Positions 34,839 to 43,904 of a stretch of DNA of 64,000 nt are shown here, one piece after another. Each line of letters opens with the position of its first letter. Within the stretch, counting starts at the first letter, position 1. The translations under genes and the position numbers were made by a program. This DNA comes from Deltaproteobacteria bacterium. Its GTDB lineage: Bacteria; Desulfobacterota; Desulfuromonadia; Desulfuromonadales; Geopsychrobacteraceae. Below the pieces are notes generated by a model, which did not search any database, had not been told where the DNA came from, and was given only the letters and a program-made list of their open reading frames with translations. The stretch lies in the NCBI GenBank assembly GCA_024279255.1, contig JAJRRT010000025.1:1-64000 (forward strand), in the 5' to 3' direction.

Positions 34839-37445
34839 ATGAAAAGACTATTCGGTTTATTGGTGACATTCATTTTTATTAGCACTATGGCGGGCTGCAG
34901 CGGAGGCAGCTCTGATCCACAAACAATTTCAACCCCGATAACGCTCTCCGGAACGGCGGCGGCAGGGGCACCAATTATTGGGCAAGTAACCGTCAAGGGC
35001 AGCCAAGGCGTCACTAAAACAGCACCAATCGAAGCCAACGGAAATTATTCCGTTGATGTCACAGGGCTGACTGCACCTTATAGGTTACGTGCCCTGGGAG
35101 TTGTCGGTGGCGTACAATATCAGCTGCACTCTTATGCCGAAGCGGCCGATCTAGGCAACACTATTAACATTACTCCCTTTACTGACTTGATCGTCGCAAA
35201 TGCCGCAGGCCAAATCGCTAGTGCGTATTTTGATGCGGTAGCCCCCTCTGAAATCCCGTCGGCAGATCTTGTCGCACAGGAAGAAGCTCTTCAAACCAAA
35301 CTTCAAGCGGTATTTACCACACTTGGTGTCGGGACAGCAGTCGATCTCCTGCATAGTGCTTTTAGCGCTGACCATACCGCGCTAGACGCCGCCTTAGACA
35401 TTATTAGAATAGAGACGAATATCACTACAAATGTTGCCACAATCACTAATGTGATCGACAACACTTCAATTACAGATGACATTATTGATCCTGTTGATGT
35501 TACATCCCCCTTGGTCGTGGGCGCCGATCTAGCTGCTGCCGTTACCGCACGACAGGCGGTATTTAACAGTATCGATGCCTTTTCCGCTCTGTTTGCAACA
35601 GCACTCCCCAGTTCTGCGCAACTGGGCCAACTCCTGTCTGATGATTTTTTGCACACAGATAAGGGGAAAGCTCAGACCCTGACAGAATGGACGACTGATC
35701 CCAAAATGATCGGTCTGTCATTTAGGTCGGCCGTTATTGATGCCATCGATGAGGCTGCAGGAACGGCTGCTGTTTCGTTTAACATCAGCTTTAATGGCAG
35801 CGTCGGGCCCGAAATCGAGACCATGACCCTGACCAAGGCCAGCGGAGCTTGGCAACTGCGCGGGAATCAGGAAATCGTAGATCGCTGGTTCGATTATATC
35901 TGTGAGACCAGCATCAATGGTGAAGTCTGTGGTATCAACCTTGGCGCCGACGATTTTGACGCTAGCAATAACAACGGAGCCGGTGCTTTGATCGATTCCG
36001 CAAAGGTCACTCTGATGAGAGCTGGGGCTCCGGTTTCAGGCGGCGTGGTTTACATGGGCGTACCTACCGGCGGAGCTGCCGGTGAACTGAGAATCTATGA
36101 CACGGACTATAGCGATGATTTCATGGCCTTCGGTAGCGCTGCCTTAGAAATTGAATCAAGCCTCTTTCAAGTTGGCGATGAACTGCAATTTGAGTTGTAC
36201 ACTGCTCCGCTAGACCTGACAAATCCGCAGGCACCGGTTGTCACTGGCATAGCAATCGCCACCTACAGCACTCCCCTCACCGCAGTTCCTGTCACTGTGG
36301 CAGACAGCCCATCGTACCCCAGTGCAACTCAGAATACCCTGACTGCATTTAATGCTTACACAACAGACGGCGGGAATTTAACTGTCGGTTGGACGATACC
36401 GACGGAACAGGCTATTAATGAAGTCATGTTTCAGGTCTGCGATAATTCCACCTGCCTCGATGAATGGAAATGGCTTCCTGCAGGAACTGAGGCAACGCTG
36501 AGCATCGACACTTCAAGCCTGGCCTTAGCTGACGCACCCTACCGGACAGAACTACGAGTCTACTCCGCAGATCCTCAGGGCCGAACATTTTTGGCCACGT
36601 ACTTCGGTACTGCCAGCGTGCCAGGAAGTGGCACAACTCCACCTGCAATAGGTTTTACCGCACAAACGTTCAATTCCAGCCCGACCTATTACATAACCTA
36701 CTCAGGCAACGACACATCAAATGTCGGGACGACTCAGGAAACTTTTGTGGTCAGTGGAGCCGGGCCATATACCCTCACGGGCAGCTCAGATTATTTCGAT
36801 GCGAGCAACGCATTGGTAAGCTCGACATCAATTTCTGGTACCTTTATTTTAAATACGGACGGAACATTGACAGGAACAATTGTCGGTGACACTAGTCCGA
36901 CAACTCTCTCCTTAAACGCCACAACTGCAAGTTATTTGGATGTTGCAGGGACTCAGGGCGTCGATAACTGGTCCGATTTCTGGTATTTCGCGCAACCCGC
37001 GGGTTGGTTGACAGCAAGCGCCACTCCAATGTCTTTTACCGCACAAATGCTTGATGCTATCAATACTGTCTATATCCAATACCCTGCAGATGATGATACC
37101 GCCCCAAACTGGCCAAATGGCACAACTCAGGAAGTGATAAACGTAACGGGTAGTAATGGCACCTATCAATTCTCCTTTGCCGCGAATTATTTTGATGCCA
37201 GTGGAGCCTTTATCTCAGCTGATACGCCCGGACTAATCGATGCCACTCTTACTCAAGCTGGGACCCTCACTGCAACATACACAGATACAGGTGTTGATTA
37301 TATTGTTACCTGGGCTTTGCAGAGCGACAACGGCACAACTCTTGTGGTCAATGGTAGTGAAGATTCTGTCCCAAGCGACCCAGCAAATTCAGGATCATGG
37401 CAGAATACCTGGAACCTGAATACGCAACCGACTGGCTGGCTCTAA
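34839..37445 (+). CDS. large secreted lipoprotein with C-terminal duplicated beta domain
   Basis: 868 residues from the ATG at 34839 (GAGG six bases before). Lipoprotein signal with lipobox MAGC at about Cys19, then a Gly/Ser linker. Residues ~30-110 resemble a carboxypeptidase-regulatory or Ig-like domain (LSGTAAAGAPIIGQVTVKG). The middle has a helical part (about 110-250). The C-terminal ~260 residues contain two tandem copies of one unit: each opens with FTAQ, has an Y-I-x-Y strand, TTQE, YFDAS, a TLT motif, and ends W-N/F...QP(A/T)GWL. No catalytic motif is seen; Cys pairs occur only around residue 350-360 and 530. It is probably exported to the cell surface. A riboswitch and terminator control it, linking its expression to cyclic dinucleotide signalling. 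Confidence 0.85.
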   Translation: MKRLFGLLVTFIFISTMAGCSGGSSDPQTISTPITLSGTAAAGAPIIGQVTVKGSQGVTKTAPIEANGNYSVDVTGLTAPYRLRALGVVGGVQYQLHSYAEAADLGNTINITPFTDLIVANAAGQIASAYFDAVAPSEIPSADLVAQEEALQTKLQAVFTTLGVGTAVDLLHSAFSADHTALDAALDIIRIETNITTNVATITNVIDNTSITDDIIDPVDVTSPLVVGADLAAAVTARQAVFNSIDAFSALFATALPSSAQLGQLLSDDFLHTDKGKAQTLTEWTTDPKMIGLSFRSAVIDAIDEAAGTAAVSFNISFNGSVGPEIETMTLTKASGAWQLRGNQEIVDRWFDYICETSINGEVCGINLGADDFDASNNNGAGALIDSAKVTLMRAGAPVSGGVVYMGVPTGGAAGELRIYDTDYSDDFMAFGSAALEIESSLFQVGDELQFELYTAPLDLTNPQAPVVTGIAIATYSTPLTAVPVTVADSPSYPSATQNTLTAFNAYTTDGGNLTVGWTIPTEQAINEVMFQVCDNSTCLDEWKWLPAGTEATLSIDTSSLALADAPYRTELRVYSADPQGRTFLATYFGTASVPGSGTTPPAIGFTAQTFNSSPTYYITYSGNDTSNVGTTQETFVVSGAGPYTLTGSSDYFDASNALVSSTSISGTFILNTDGTLTGTIVGDTSPTTLSLNATTASYLDVAGTQGVDNWSDFWYFAQPAGWLTASATPMSFTAQMLDAINTVYIQYPADDDTAPNWPNGTTQEVINVTGSNGTYQFSFAANYFDASGAFISADTPGLIDATLTQAGTLTATYTDTGVDYIVTWALQSDNGTTLVVNGSEDSVPSDPANSGSWQNTWNLNTQPTGWL

Positions 37446-37514
37446 GAAGTTGTTTAGTATTTTTTCCAAATGACTCCCAGATAAATCCGAGCCATTTATA
37501 AACCAAGCTTCAAA

Positions 37515-37554
37515 AACAGAACGGTTCGACTAAATCAAGTCGAACCGTTCTGTT
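37515..37554. terminator. strong hairpin terminator of pstS (and of the plus-strand lipoprotein gene)
   Basis: A perfect 17-bp stem AACAGAACGGTTCGACT / AGTCGAACCGTTCTGTT around a 6-nt loop. On the minus strand TTTTTG follows, so it terminates pstS, making pstS monocistronic. Read on the plus strand it also ends the lipoprotein transcript. Confidence 0.92.
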
Positions 37555-37650
37555 ACCTGGCAGACATAGCTGGCAAGAAATCAAACAAAGACCAAGCAGA
37601 AGGCCTTGAGTCACTATGTTCTTTGTGTCCAGACTTAAGTTGATTATTCC

Positions 37651-38652
37651 TTACAGGCCATTCGCTTTCCAGTACTGCCGAATATCATCCTTCAGATTCT
37701 GCGGTAGCGGAACATAAGTCAGCTGAGTCGCCATCTCATCTCCATTTGTAAAAGCCCAGTCATAGAATTTAATCGCCTGACGGCTGGAGTCGGCCTTCTC
37801 TGTCGCCAGCAAGATGAACGATGCGCCAGCAATCGGCCAGGAGGCTTTGCCCGGGGCGTTGACCAGCCACAGATAATAGTCCTTTGCTTGTTCCCACTTG
37901 GCACCGGCCGCCGCGGCTTTGAAACTATCGAAGGAGGCGCTTATATAATCTCCATCCCGATTTTTTAGAGCGACATCAGCCAGTTTGTTCTGTTTGGCGT
38001 AGGCGAATTCAACATAGCCGATTGAGTTTTTCACCCGCTTAACATAGTTACTGACTCCCTCGTTCCCTTTTCCACCAATACCGACTGGCCACTTGACTGA
38101 CTTGCCGGCACCGACGGCTTCTTTCCAACCCTTGCTGATCTCTGCCAGGTAGCTGGTAAAGATTGCGGTCGTTCCCGAACCGTCAGAACGCTGAACAACG
38201 GTAATATTGCCATCGGGAAGCTTCAACTCCGGATTCAGTTCGACAATTTCCGGATCATTCCATTTATTGATCTTACCGAGAAAAATATTAGCCAGGATAT
38301 CGGCGGTCAGTTTCAATTGACCACTGGCTACCCCCTTAATATTGACGATAGGCACCACACCGCCGATGATTGCAGGAAACTGCAACAGCCCTTTCTCCTG
38401 CAAATCTGCAGGTTTTACCGGGGCATCTGAAGCGCCGAAATCGACGGTTCGGTTGCTGATCTGGCGCACGCCGCCGCCAGAACCGATCGACTGATAATTG
38501 ATTTTCATTCCGGTAGCCTTCTGGTACTGAAACGCCCAGGCAGAATAAACCGGATATGGAAAAGAAGCGCCAGCACCGTTTACGGTCGAGCCTGCGAAGC
38601 ACAGGTTCGGCAGGACCAAAAGTGCGGTCAGAATGATCAGTAGTCTCTTCAT
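37651..38652 (-). CDS. pstS: phosphate ABC transporter substrate-binding protein PstS
   Basis: 333 residues from the ATG at 38652; the GGAGG eight bases upstream decides against an ATG five codons earlier. Signal peptide to about residue 22 (LCFAGS). PstS motifs: VNGAGASFPYPVYSAWAFQY, SIGSGGGVRQI, VDFGASDAPV, IVQRSDGSGTTAIFTSYL and VKNSIGYVEFAYA, with the phosphate-binding Ser, Asp, Arg, Gly-Thr residues in place. It is separated from pstCAB by three plus-strand genes and has its own Pho-box-like promoter and terminator. Confidence 0.97.
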   Translation of the reverse strand: MKRLLIILTALLVLPNLCFAGSTVNGAGASFPYPVYSAWAFQYQKATGMKINYQSIGSGGGVRQISNRTVDFGASDAPVKPADLQEKGLLQFPAIIGGVVPIVNIKGVASGQLKLTADILANIFLGKINKWNDPEIVELNPELKLPDGNITVVQRSDGSGTTAIFTSYLAEISKGWKEAVGAGKSVKWPVGIGGKGNEGVSNYVKRVKNSIGYVEFAYAKQNKLADVALKNRDGDYISASFDSFKAAAAGAKWEQAKDYYLWLVNAPGKASWPIAGASFILLATEKADSSRQAIKFYDWAFTNGDEMATQLTYVPLPQNLKDDIRQYWKANGL

Positions 38653-38700
38653 CGTTTTTTCCTCCATATTTGATTAAGTTGTGCGGAGGATAAGTCAGGG

Positions 38701-38742
38701 ATGTTTCACAGTTATGAAGTAGATGTTAAAGAGATGTAAAAT
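38701..38742 (-). promoter_or_regulatory. Pho-box-like repeats upstream of pstS
   Basis: On the minus strand TTTTACATCTC, TTTAACATCTA, CTTCATAACTG and TGAAACATCCC succeed each other with an 11-bp period, 49-90 bp before the pstS ATG. Spacing and TNACAT-like cores match tandem PhoB sites and the repeats upstream of pstC. Confidence 0.72.
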
Positions 38743-38929
38743 TGATCAACATCCACATGATCAATTTTGTACTGAAACACCGGTGACTTTTAAAAAATGA
38801 TAGACTTCCATTTCCATACCGACATGCATAGTGATTGCAGATTGTGCTGAACATCAGGCTACGAGTACAATCAACTTTTCCTTAATTGCCACATGAACTT
38901 AAACAGCTAAAAGAGCTGGAGACCAATCA

Positions 38930-39745
38930 ATGTTTAACGCTTTCATGGAATTAAATCCTGTTATGCAGGCTTTTCTGGCTACACTTTTCACTTGGGGGGT
39001 TACCGCCGCTGGTGCAGCGCTGGTCTTTGTGAAGAAAGAAGTCGATCAAAAACTGCTCGACGGTATGCTCGGCTTTGCCGCCGGGGTAATGATTGCCGCC
39101 AGCTTCTGGTCCTTGTTGAGTCCCGGCATCGAGATGGCGGAACAGATGGGGCAGATTCCCTGGCTGACTGCAGTCATCGGCTTTATGGGTGGCGGTATCT
39201 TCATGCGACTGACCGACAAATTTCTGCCGCACCTGCACCCAGGGCTAAAGATGGATCAAAAAGAGGGCGTCAAGACCTCCTGGCAACGCAGTACTCTGCT
39301 GGTGCTCGCCATCACCCTGCACAATATCCCCGAAGGCTTGGCGGTAGGGGTAGCCTTTGGCGCTGTGGCTGCGGGCCTGCCTTCAGCCACTATCGGCGGG
39401 GCGATCGCACTGGCCATCGGAATCGGCATCCAGAATTTTCCTGAAGGTACAGCAGTTTCGATGCCACTCAGGCGCGAAGGAATGGGGCAAAAAAAGGCCT
39501 TTTTTATGGGTCAGGCCTCCGGGATAGTTGAACCGATCGCTGGCGTCTGCGGAGCGTTCTTCGTCCTGAGTATGCAATCCATTTTGCCCTACGCTCTCTG
39601 TTTTGCTGCCGGGGCGATGATCTTTGTCGTGGTTGAAGAGTTGATCCCTGAATCGCAACGTATCAACGCCAATATCGACTTTGTGACCATGACCACGATG
39701 ACCGGCTTTTCGGTGATGATGCTACTTGATGTGGCGCTGGGCTGA
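38930..39745 (+). CDS. ZIP-family divalent metal transporter
   Basis: 271 residues with eight hydrophobic segments. TM4 carries the metal site [11 protein letters not shown] and TM5 the second, [16 protein letters not shown], both ZIP hallmarks. A short charged loop with three His (HLHPGLK) sits between TM3 and TM4. It imports zinc or iron-like divalent metals; the exact substrate is not visible. GGAG precedes the ATG. It is divergent from pstS. Confidence 0.94.
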   Translation: MFNAFMELNPVMQAFLATLFTWGVTAAGAALVFVKKEVDQKLLDGMLGFAAGVMIAASFWSLLSPGIEMAEQMGQIPWLTAVIGFMGGGIFMRLTDKFLPHLHPGLKMDQKEGVKTSWQRSTLLVLAITLHNIPEGLAVGVAFGAVAAGLPSATIGGAIALAIGIGIQNFPEGTAVSMPLRREGMGQKKAFFMGQASGIVEPIAGVCGAFFVLSMQSILPYALCFAAGAMIFVVVEELIPESQRINANIDFVTMTTMTGFSVMMLLDVALG

Positions 39746-39799
39746 ATACATTCAGCATACACACCGTCACTATGAGCAGACCTGAGCTATACTCATAAG

Positions 39800-40210
39800 A
39801 TGAAACTATTAATGATCTATAGTGACCGTTTTGCATACACCCCTGCCGATAAAACCTTGGCGAACGAACCAGACTGTACTGATAGTGATGAAATCAAAGG
39901 TGCCGTGGTCGGTTTGATTCACGCCGAAGCGGCCGATGAAATAGATCCGGGCCGGGTCGAAAAGAAATTGATCAAGAACCTGAAATGGGGCGCACGCAAA
40001 AACGACACCCAGCGGATAGTGCTGCACTCATTTTCGCATCTGGCAGAGACCAAAGCCGATGCCGATTTCACCCGCAACCTACTGGCACGAGCGAGTCAGC
40101 GCCTGGTCAATGCCGGTTACGATATCTGGCAGACCCCCTTCGGCTACTTTCTAGACCTCGACCTCCAGGCACCGGGACGCTCGACAGCGAGAATCTTTGC
40201 TTCCTTCTAA
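39800..40210 (+). CDS. free-standing threonyl-tRNA synthetase editing domain protein
   Basis: 136 residues. The sequence MKLLMIYSDRFAYTPADKTL, GAVVGLIHAEAADE, IVLHSFSHLAETKADADFTRNLL and IWQTPFGYFLDLDLQAPGRS matches the archaeal ThrRS N-terminal editing domain (D-Tyr-deacylase-like fold), which clears Ser-tRNAThr. Here it is not attached to a synthetase, so it would act in trans. The HSFSHL and TPFGY motifs around the editing pocket are kept. A terminator follows at once. Confidence 0.88.
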   Translation: MKLLMIYSDRFAYTPADKTLANEPDCTDSDEIKGAVVGLIHAEAADEIDPGRVEKKLIKNLKWGARKNDTQRIVLHSFSHLAETKADADFTRNLLARASQRLVNAGYDIWQTPFGYFLDLDLQAPGRSTARIFASF

Positions 40211-40229
40211 ACCCTGGTCAGGGTTTTTA
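40209..40229 (+). terminator. terminator after the editing-domain gene
   Basis: AACCCT-GGTC-AGGGTT with TTTAT following overlaps the stop codon; short but well formed. Confidence 0.72.
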
Positions 40230-40444
40230 TATCAACAGCAATAAGTCTTAAAAAATGTAGGATTACTGAAAATGCTATTGAGCAGGCAAAAATGCTCGGG
40301 TGGAGTATTTTCAAGGCAACAGCAAGAAACGGGTGGTTCCGACGTTCAGACTTCATTATGCTGAGGTTGATAATCAAAGGGATTGATCTCCAGGAGCCTG
40401 TCTATGAGAGGGTCTCCCAGGGAGATAGACATGGAGGTACCTGT

Positions 40445-41317
40445 TTGGACAACTCTGACTACAGACGCATAGAACAAGCAATTCGTTATCTGGAAGAACA
40501 TGTTGCAGAGCAACCATCCCTTGATGAGGTTGCAGAACACATTGGTCTGAGCGCTTATCACTTCCAGCGGTTGTTTAAATCTTGGGCAGGTGTCAGTCCA
40601 AAACGATTTCTGCAATACCTGACGGTTGGAAATGCCAAGAAATTGCTACGCGAGCCAACATCAGTCCTCGAGGCGGCCTTAGATGTTGGCCTGAGTGGAC
40701 CAGGTCGGTTGCACGATCTTTTTGTTAGTGCCGAAGCGATGACTCCGGGAGAATTCAAAAATCAGGGCAAGGATCTGCAAGTCAGTTATGGATTTCATGC
40801 GACACCCTTTGGGGAATGTCTTTTAGCCGTCACAGATCGCGGAATTTGTAGTCTTGGTTTTATTGAGCCAGAGGACAAGTTTGATGCGCTAGACGAACTG
40901 TTGGAAACCTGGCAAGCAGCTTCGATCGTTGAGAACCAGGATGCAGGTAAAAGCATCATCTGCCGGATCTTCAGACAAAGTGAAAATCAGGCTCAGACAC
41001 CACTTAACGTCTTGCTGCGGGGAACAAACTTTCAGATCAAGGTATGGGAAGCACTACTGCGCATTCCCGAAGGAACCGCCGTCTCATACGGCTCTTTAGC
41101 CGATGCTGTTGGTCATCCCGGAGCACATCGAGCAGTTGGCACTGCTGTTGGTCATAACCCGATCGCCTATCTTATCCCTTGTCATCGAGTCCTCAGAACC
41201 AACGGTGCAATAGGCGGCTATCGCTGGGGAACTACACGTAAGCGAGCAATCCTCGCCAGAGAAGCGGCCATTTGTGAAAATAGCGGTCACCCCAGTCGTC
41301 AATTCGAGACGAATTAA
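40445..41317 (+). CDS. AraC-type HTH fused to O6-alkylguanine-DNA alkyltransferase (Ada-like)
   Basis: 290 residues from TTG 40445, chosen because GGAGG lies seven bases upstream; the longer frame runs back to 40292 without support. The N-terminal ~110 residues hold two AraC-type helix-turn-helices (DEVAEHIGLSAYHFQRLFKSWAG, then VLEAALDVGLSGPGRLHDLF). The C-terminal half is the alkyltransferase with the acceptor Cys in IPCHRVLR and the Asn hinge VGHNPIAY. The Cys4 zinc domain of E. coli Ada that accepts phosphotriester methyls is missing, so activation must differ. Upstream (40399-40431) is an imperfect inverted repeat TGTCTAT/ATAGACA, a possible operator. Its end overlaps a convergent gene by 4 bp. 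Confidence 0.88.
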   Translation: MDNSDYRRIEQAIRYLEEHVAEQPSLDEVAEHIGLSAYHFQRLFKSWAGVSPKRFLQYLTVGNAKKLLREPTSVLEAALDVGLSGPGRLHDLFVSAEAMTPGEFKNQGKDLQVSYGFHATPFGECLLAVTDRGICSLGFIEPEDKFDALDELLETWQAASIVENQDAGKSIICRIFRQSENQAQTPLNVLLRGTNFQIKVWEALLRIPEGTAVSYGSLADAVGHPGAHRAVGTAVGHNPIAYLIPCHRVLRTNGAIGGYRWGTTRKRAILAREAAICENSGHPSRQFETN

Positions 41318-41847
41318 ATGTCCTGACTGCATGGGAAGTGCAGCTCAATCCGCGGGAACTCTCCACAGTCTTCGTGCAGACAACGTTTCAATTCGTCAAT
41401 GAATGGCATGATTTCGATCCCCAGATAAATCCCAGCGGCGCTATCAACCAACAAGAGCTTTGCTATCCCGGTTTCCGTCAGCATCTGTGCTCCACGCGAG
41501 ACACCGGTAAAGCGCTTCAGCTGTGCTCCAGCGAGCTGAATCAACCCCTGTACAAAGTTGCCATGCCTTGTATCGCGTCCTGCGGCCATCCAAACGGTTT
41601 CCCAAGCTTCATGGGCTTCCCACCAGTAACCGTGATTGAACAGATCTATGCCATACAGGTAAGGAGCACAATCCCGCCAATCAGCAGGCACAAAGCTGGG
41701 GAGGTAATCTTCCTCCTGACCGTAAGAATGTCCGGCAGGATCGTTGCGTGGATGAGGGGTTTCAGGCTGAAAGGGGAGATAACGATAGGACGGAAAAGAA
41801 GTCTGTGTGTACCGCGACAGTTCCGGGTTGGTAAAGATCGGCTCCAT
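41314..41847 (-). CDS. DUF309 family protein
   Basis: 177 residues from the ATG at 41847 (GGAG nine bases upstream). DUF309 signature: YGIDLFNHGYWWEAHEAWETVW, then HGNFVQGLIQLAGAQLKRF. The family is small, all-helical and of unknown function, often with conserved His and Glu that could bind metal. It converges on and overlaps the Ada-like gene by 4 bp. Confidence 0.85.
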   Translation of the reverse strand: MEPIFTNPELSRYTQTSFPSYRYLPFQPETPHPRNDPAGHSYGQEEDYLPSFVPADWRDCAPYLYGIDLFNHGYWWEAHEAWETVWMAAGRDTRHGNFVQGLIQLAGAQLKRFTGVSRGAQMLTETGIAKLLLVDSAAGIYLGIEIMPFIDELKRCLHEDCGEFPRIELHFPCSQDI

Positions 41848-41965
41848 ACGAAGGTTCTCCATATTTTCATGGTTTTATTCACCTTAACAGAAAACCTTGA
41901 GCTACGCTCTCTGCTAGACTAGGGTGATTGTAAATCGTCCCGCTTTTAACCAGACAGGACCAAGC

Positions 41966-43807
41966 TTGAAATATCCAGATTTGGCCACCGACACCAACCC
42001 TCCTCCCAAGCGTTTTTCCGACGTCTTCCGCTACAGCCGCCGTGCTCTGGAGCTGGTCTGGACGACCAGTCGCCGACTGGCATTAATTTTTGCACTACTG
42101 ACCCTGATCGCCGGGGTGTTACCGGCGGCCGTTGCCTGGATCGGCCAGTTGATCGTCGATGGTGTTGTCACGGCGATGGGCCAGCATCAGCAGACCGGCA
42201 GCGCCGACACCAGTTTCGTCATGCTGTTCGTCGCCGCCGAGGCCGGGGTCATTGCGCTGATCGCCGGTTCACAGCGTGGGATCTCGACCTGCCAGGCGCT
42301 GTTGCGCGCACTGATGGGTCAGCGGATCAACCTGATGATCCTCGAAAAAGCACTGACTTTGAAACTGGCCCATTTCGAGGATTCCGAATTCTACGACAAG
42401 CTGACCCGCGCACGGCGCGAAGCCTCCACGCGGCCTTTAAGTCTGGTCACACGCACCTTCGGTCTGGTCCAGAATGGTATCTCACTGATCAGCTACGCGC
42501 TGCTGCTGATTCAATTTTCCCCCTGGACGGTCCTGATCCTGATTGCTGGCGGGATTCCGGAATTTCTTGCCGAAGCGAAGTTCTCCGGCGACAAGTTCCG
42601 CCTGTTCCGCTGGCGTTCTCCAGACACGCGAATGCAGATGTACCTGGAAACCGTACTGGCGCGCGAAGATTACGTCAAAGAGGTCAAGCTGTTCCACCTC
42701 GGCCCGAAGCTGTTGCAACGCTATCGAGCAATTTTCGACAAACTCTTTACCGAAGACCGCAAGCTGACCCTGCGCCGTGACAGCTGGGGCTTTTTTCTCG
42801 GCCTGATCGGAACCAGTGCGTTCTATGGAGCCTACGCCTGGATTGCCCTCTCAGCGATTCAAGGAGCAATCAGCCTTGGCCAGATGACCATGTACCTGCT
42901 GTTGTTCAAACAGGGACAATCGGCAGTTTCGGCCAGCCTTTCTGCTATCAGCGGCATGTATGAAGACAACCTCTACCTCTCTAACCTTTACGAATATCTG
43001 GAGCAGCCGGTACCCGACCAACAGGGTCAGTTACGACAGGGGCCACAACCGGGAGACGGAGTACGCTTCGAAAACGTCACCTTCTCTTATCCCGACAGTG
43101 AAGACCCGGCTTTGCAAGAGGTCAGTTTACAGCTTAAACCGGGGGAGAGTCTGGCTTTGGTCGGGGAAAACGGCTCAGGCAAAACCACTCTGATCAAACT
43201 ATTGACCCGTCTCTACCAGCCTGATTCAGGGCGCATTCTGCTCGACGGGCTCGATCTGCAGCAATGGCAAGCAGATGCCTTGCGCCAAAGAATCGGGGTG
43301 ATCTTTCAGGACTTTGGTCGCTATCAATTTCTGGTCGGGGAAAACATCGGGGCTGGAGACATGAACCATTTTGATGATCGGCACCGCTGGCAACAAGCCG
43401 CCGAAATGGGGATGGCCGAACCCTTTATCGACCAGCTCCCGGATAAGTACGACACCCAACTCGGCAAATGGTTCAAGGGTGGTCGTGAACTCTCTGGTGG
43501 CCAATGGCAAAAGATAGCCCTGGCGCGGGCCTTCATGCGAGTCAAAGCTGATCTGCTGGTGCTCGATGAGCCGACCGCAACCATGGATGCCGCCGCCGAA
43601 GCGACCATCTTCGAGCATTTCCGCGATCTCAGTCGCACAAAGATGACGATCCTGATCTCGCATCGCTTCTCAACCGTGCGCATGGCCGACCAGATCATCG
43701 TCATCGACAAGGGGCGGATCGTCGAGCGCGGGAGCCACGAAGAGTTAATTGCATTGGGCGGCCAGTATGCCTATCTCTTCTCGCTGCAGGCCGAGGGATA
43801 TCGATGA
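41966..43807 (+). CDS. ABC transporter, fused permease and ATPase (exporter half-transporter)
   Basis: About 613 residues from TTG 41966, preferred for its AGGA site; GTG at 41924 is an alternative. Six-helix membrane domain (about 40-330), then an ATPase with Walker A GENGSGKTT, signature RELSGGQWQKIALARAF, Walker B LLVLDEPTATMD and the switch His in ISHRFSTVR. It forms a homodimer or heterodimer; no second half-transporter lies nearby, so a homodimer is likely. Substrate unknown. Confidence 0.93.
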   Translation: MKYPDLATDTNPPPKRFSDVFRYSRRALELVWTTSRRLALIFALLTLIAGVLPAAVAWIGQLIVDGVVTAMGQHQQTGSADTSFVMLFVAAEAGVIALIAGSQRGISTCQALLRALMGQRINLMILEKALTLKLAHFEDSEFYDKLTRARREASTRPLSLVTRTFGLVQNGISLISYALLLIQFSPWTVLILIAGGIPEFLAEAKFSGDKFRLFRWRSPDTRMQMYLETVLAREDYVKEVKLFHLGPKLLQRYRAIFDKLFTEDRKLTLRRDSWGFFLGLIGTSAFYGAYAWIALSAIQGAISLGQMTMYLLLFKQGQSAVSASLSAISGMYEDNLYLSNLYEYLEQPVPDQQGQLRQGPQPGDGVRFENVTFSYPDSEDPALQEVSLQLKPGESLALVGENGSGKTTLIKLLTRLYQPDSGRILLDGLDLQQWQADALRQRIGVIFQDFGRYQFLVGENIGAGDMNHFDDRHRWQQAAEMGMAEPFIDQLPDKYDTQLGKWFKGGRELSGGQWQKIALARAFMRVKADLLVLDEPTATMDAAAEATIFEHFRDLSRTKMTILISHRFSTVRMADQIIVIDKGRIVERGSHEELIALGGQYAYLFSLQAEGYR

Positions 43808-43904
43808 AATCTTTCAACGAGGCCAGCTAAAGATTCTAATCTGAGAATTTTGCTATAATATCCACTGCTCCTGAGTTTCCCGACTCTTTAATGGATGAAA
43901 TCAT

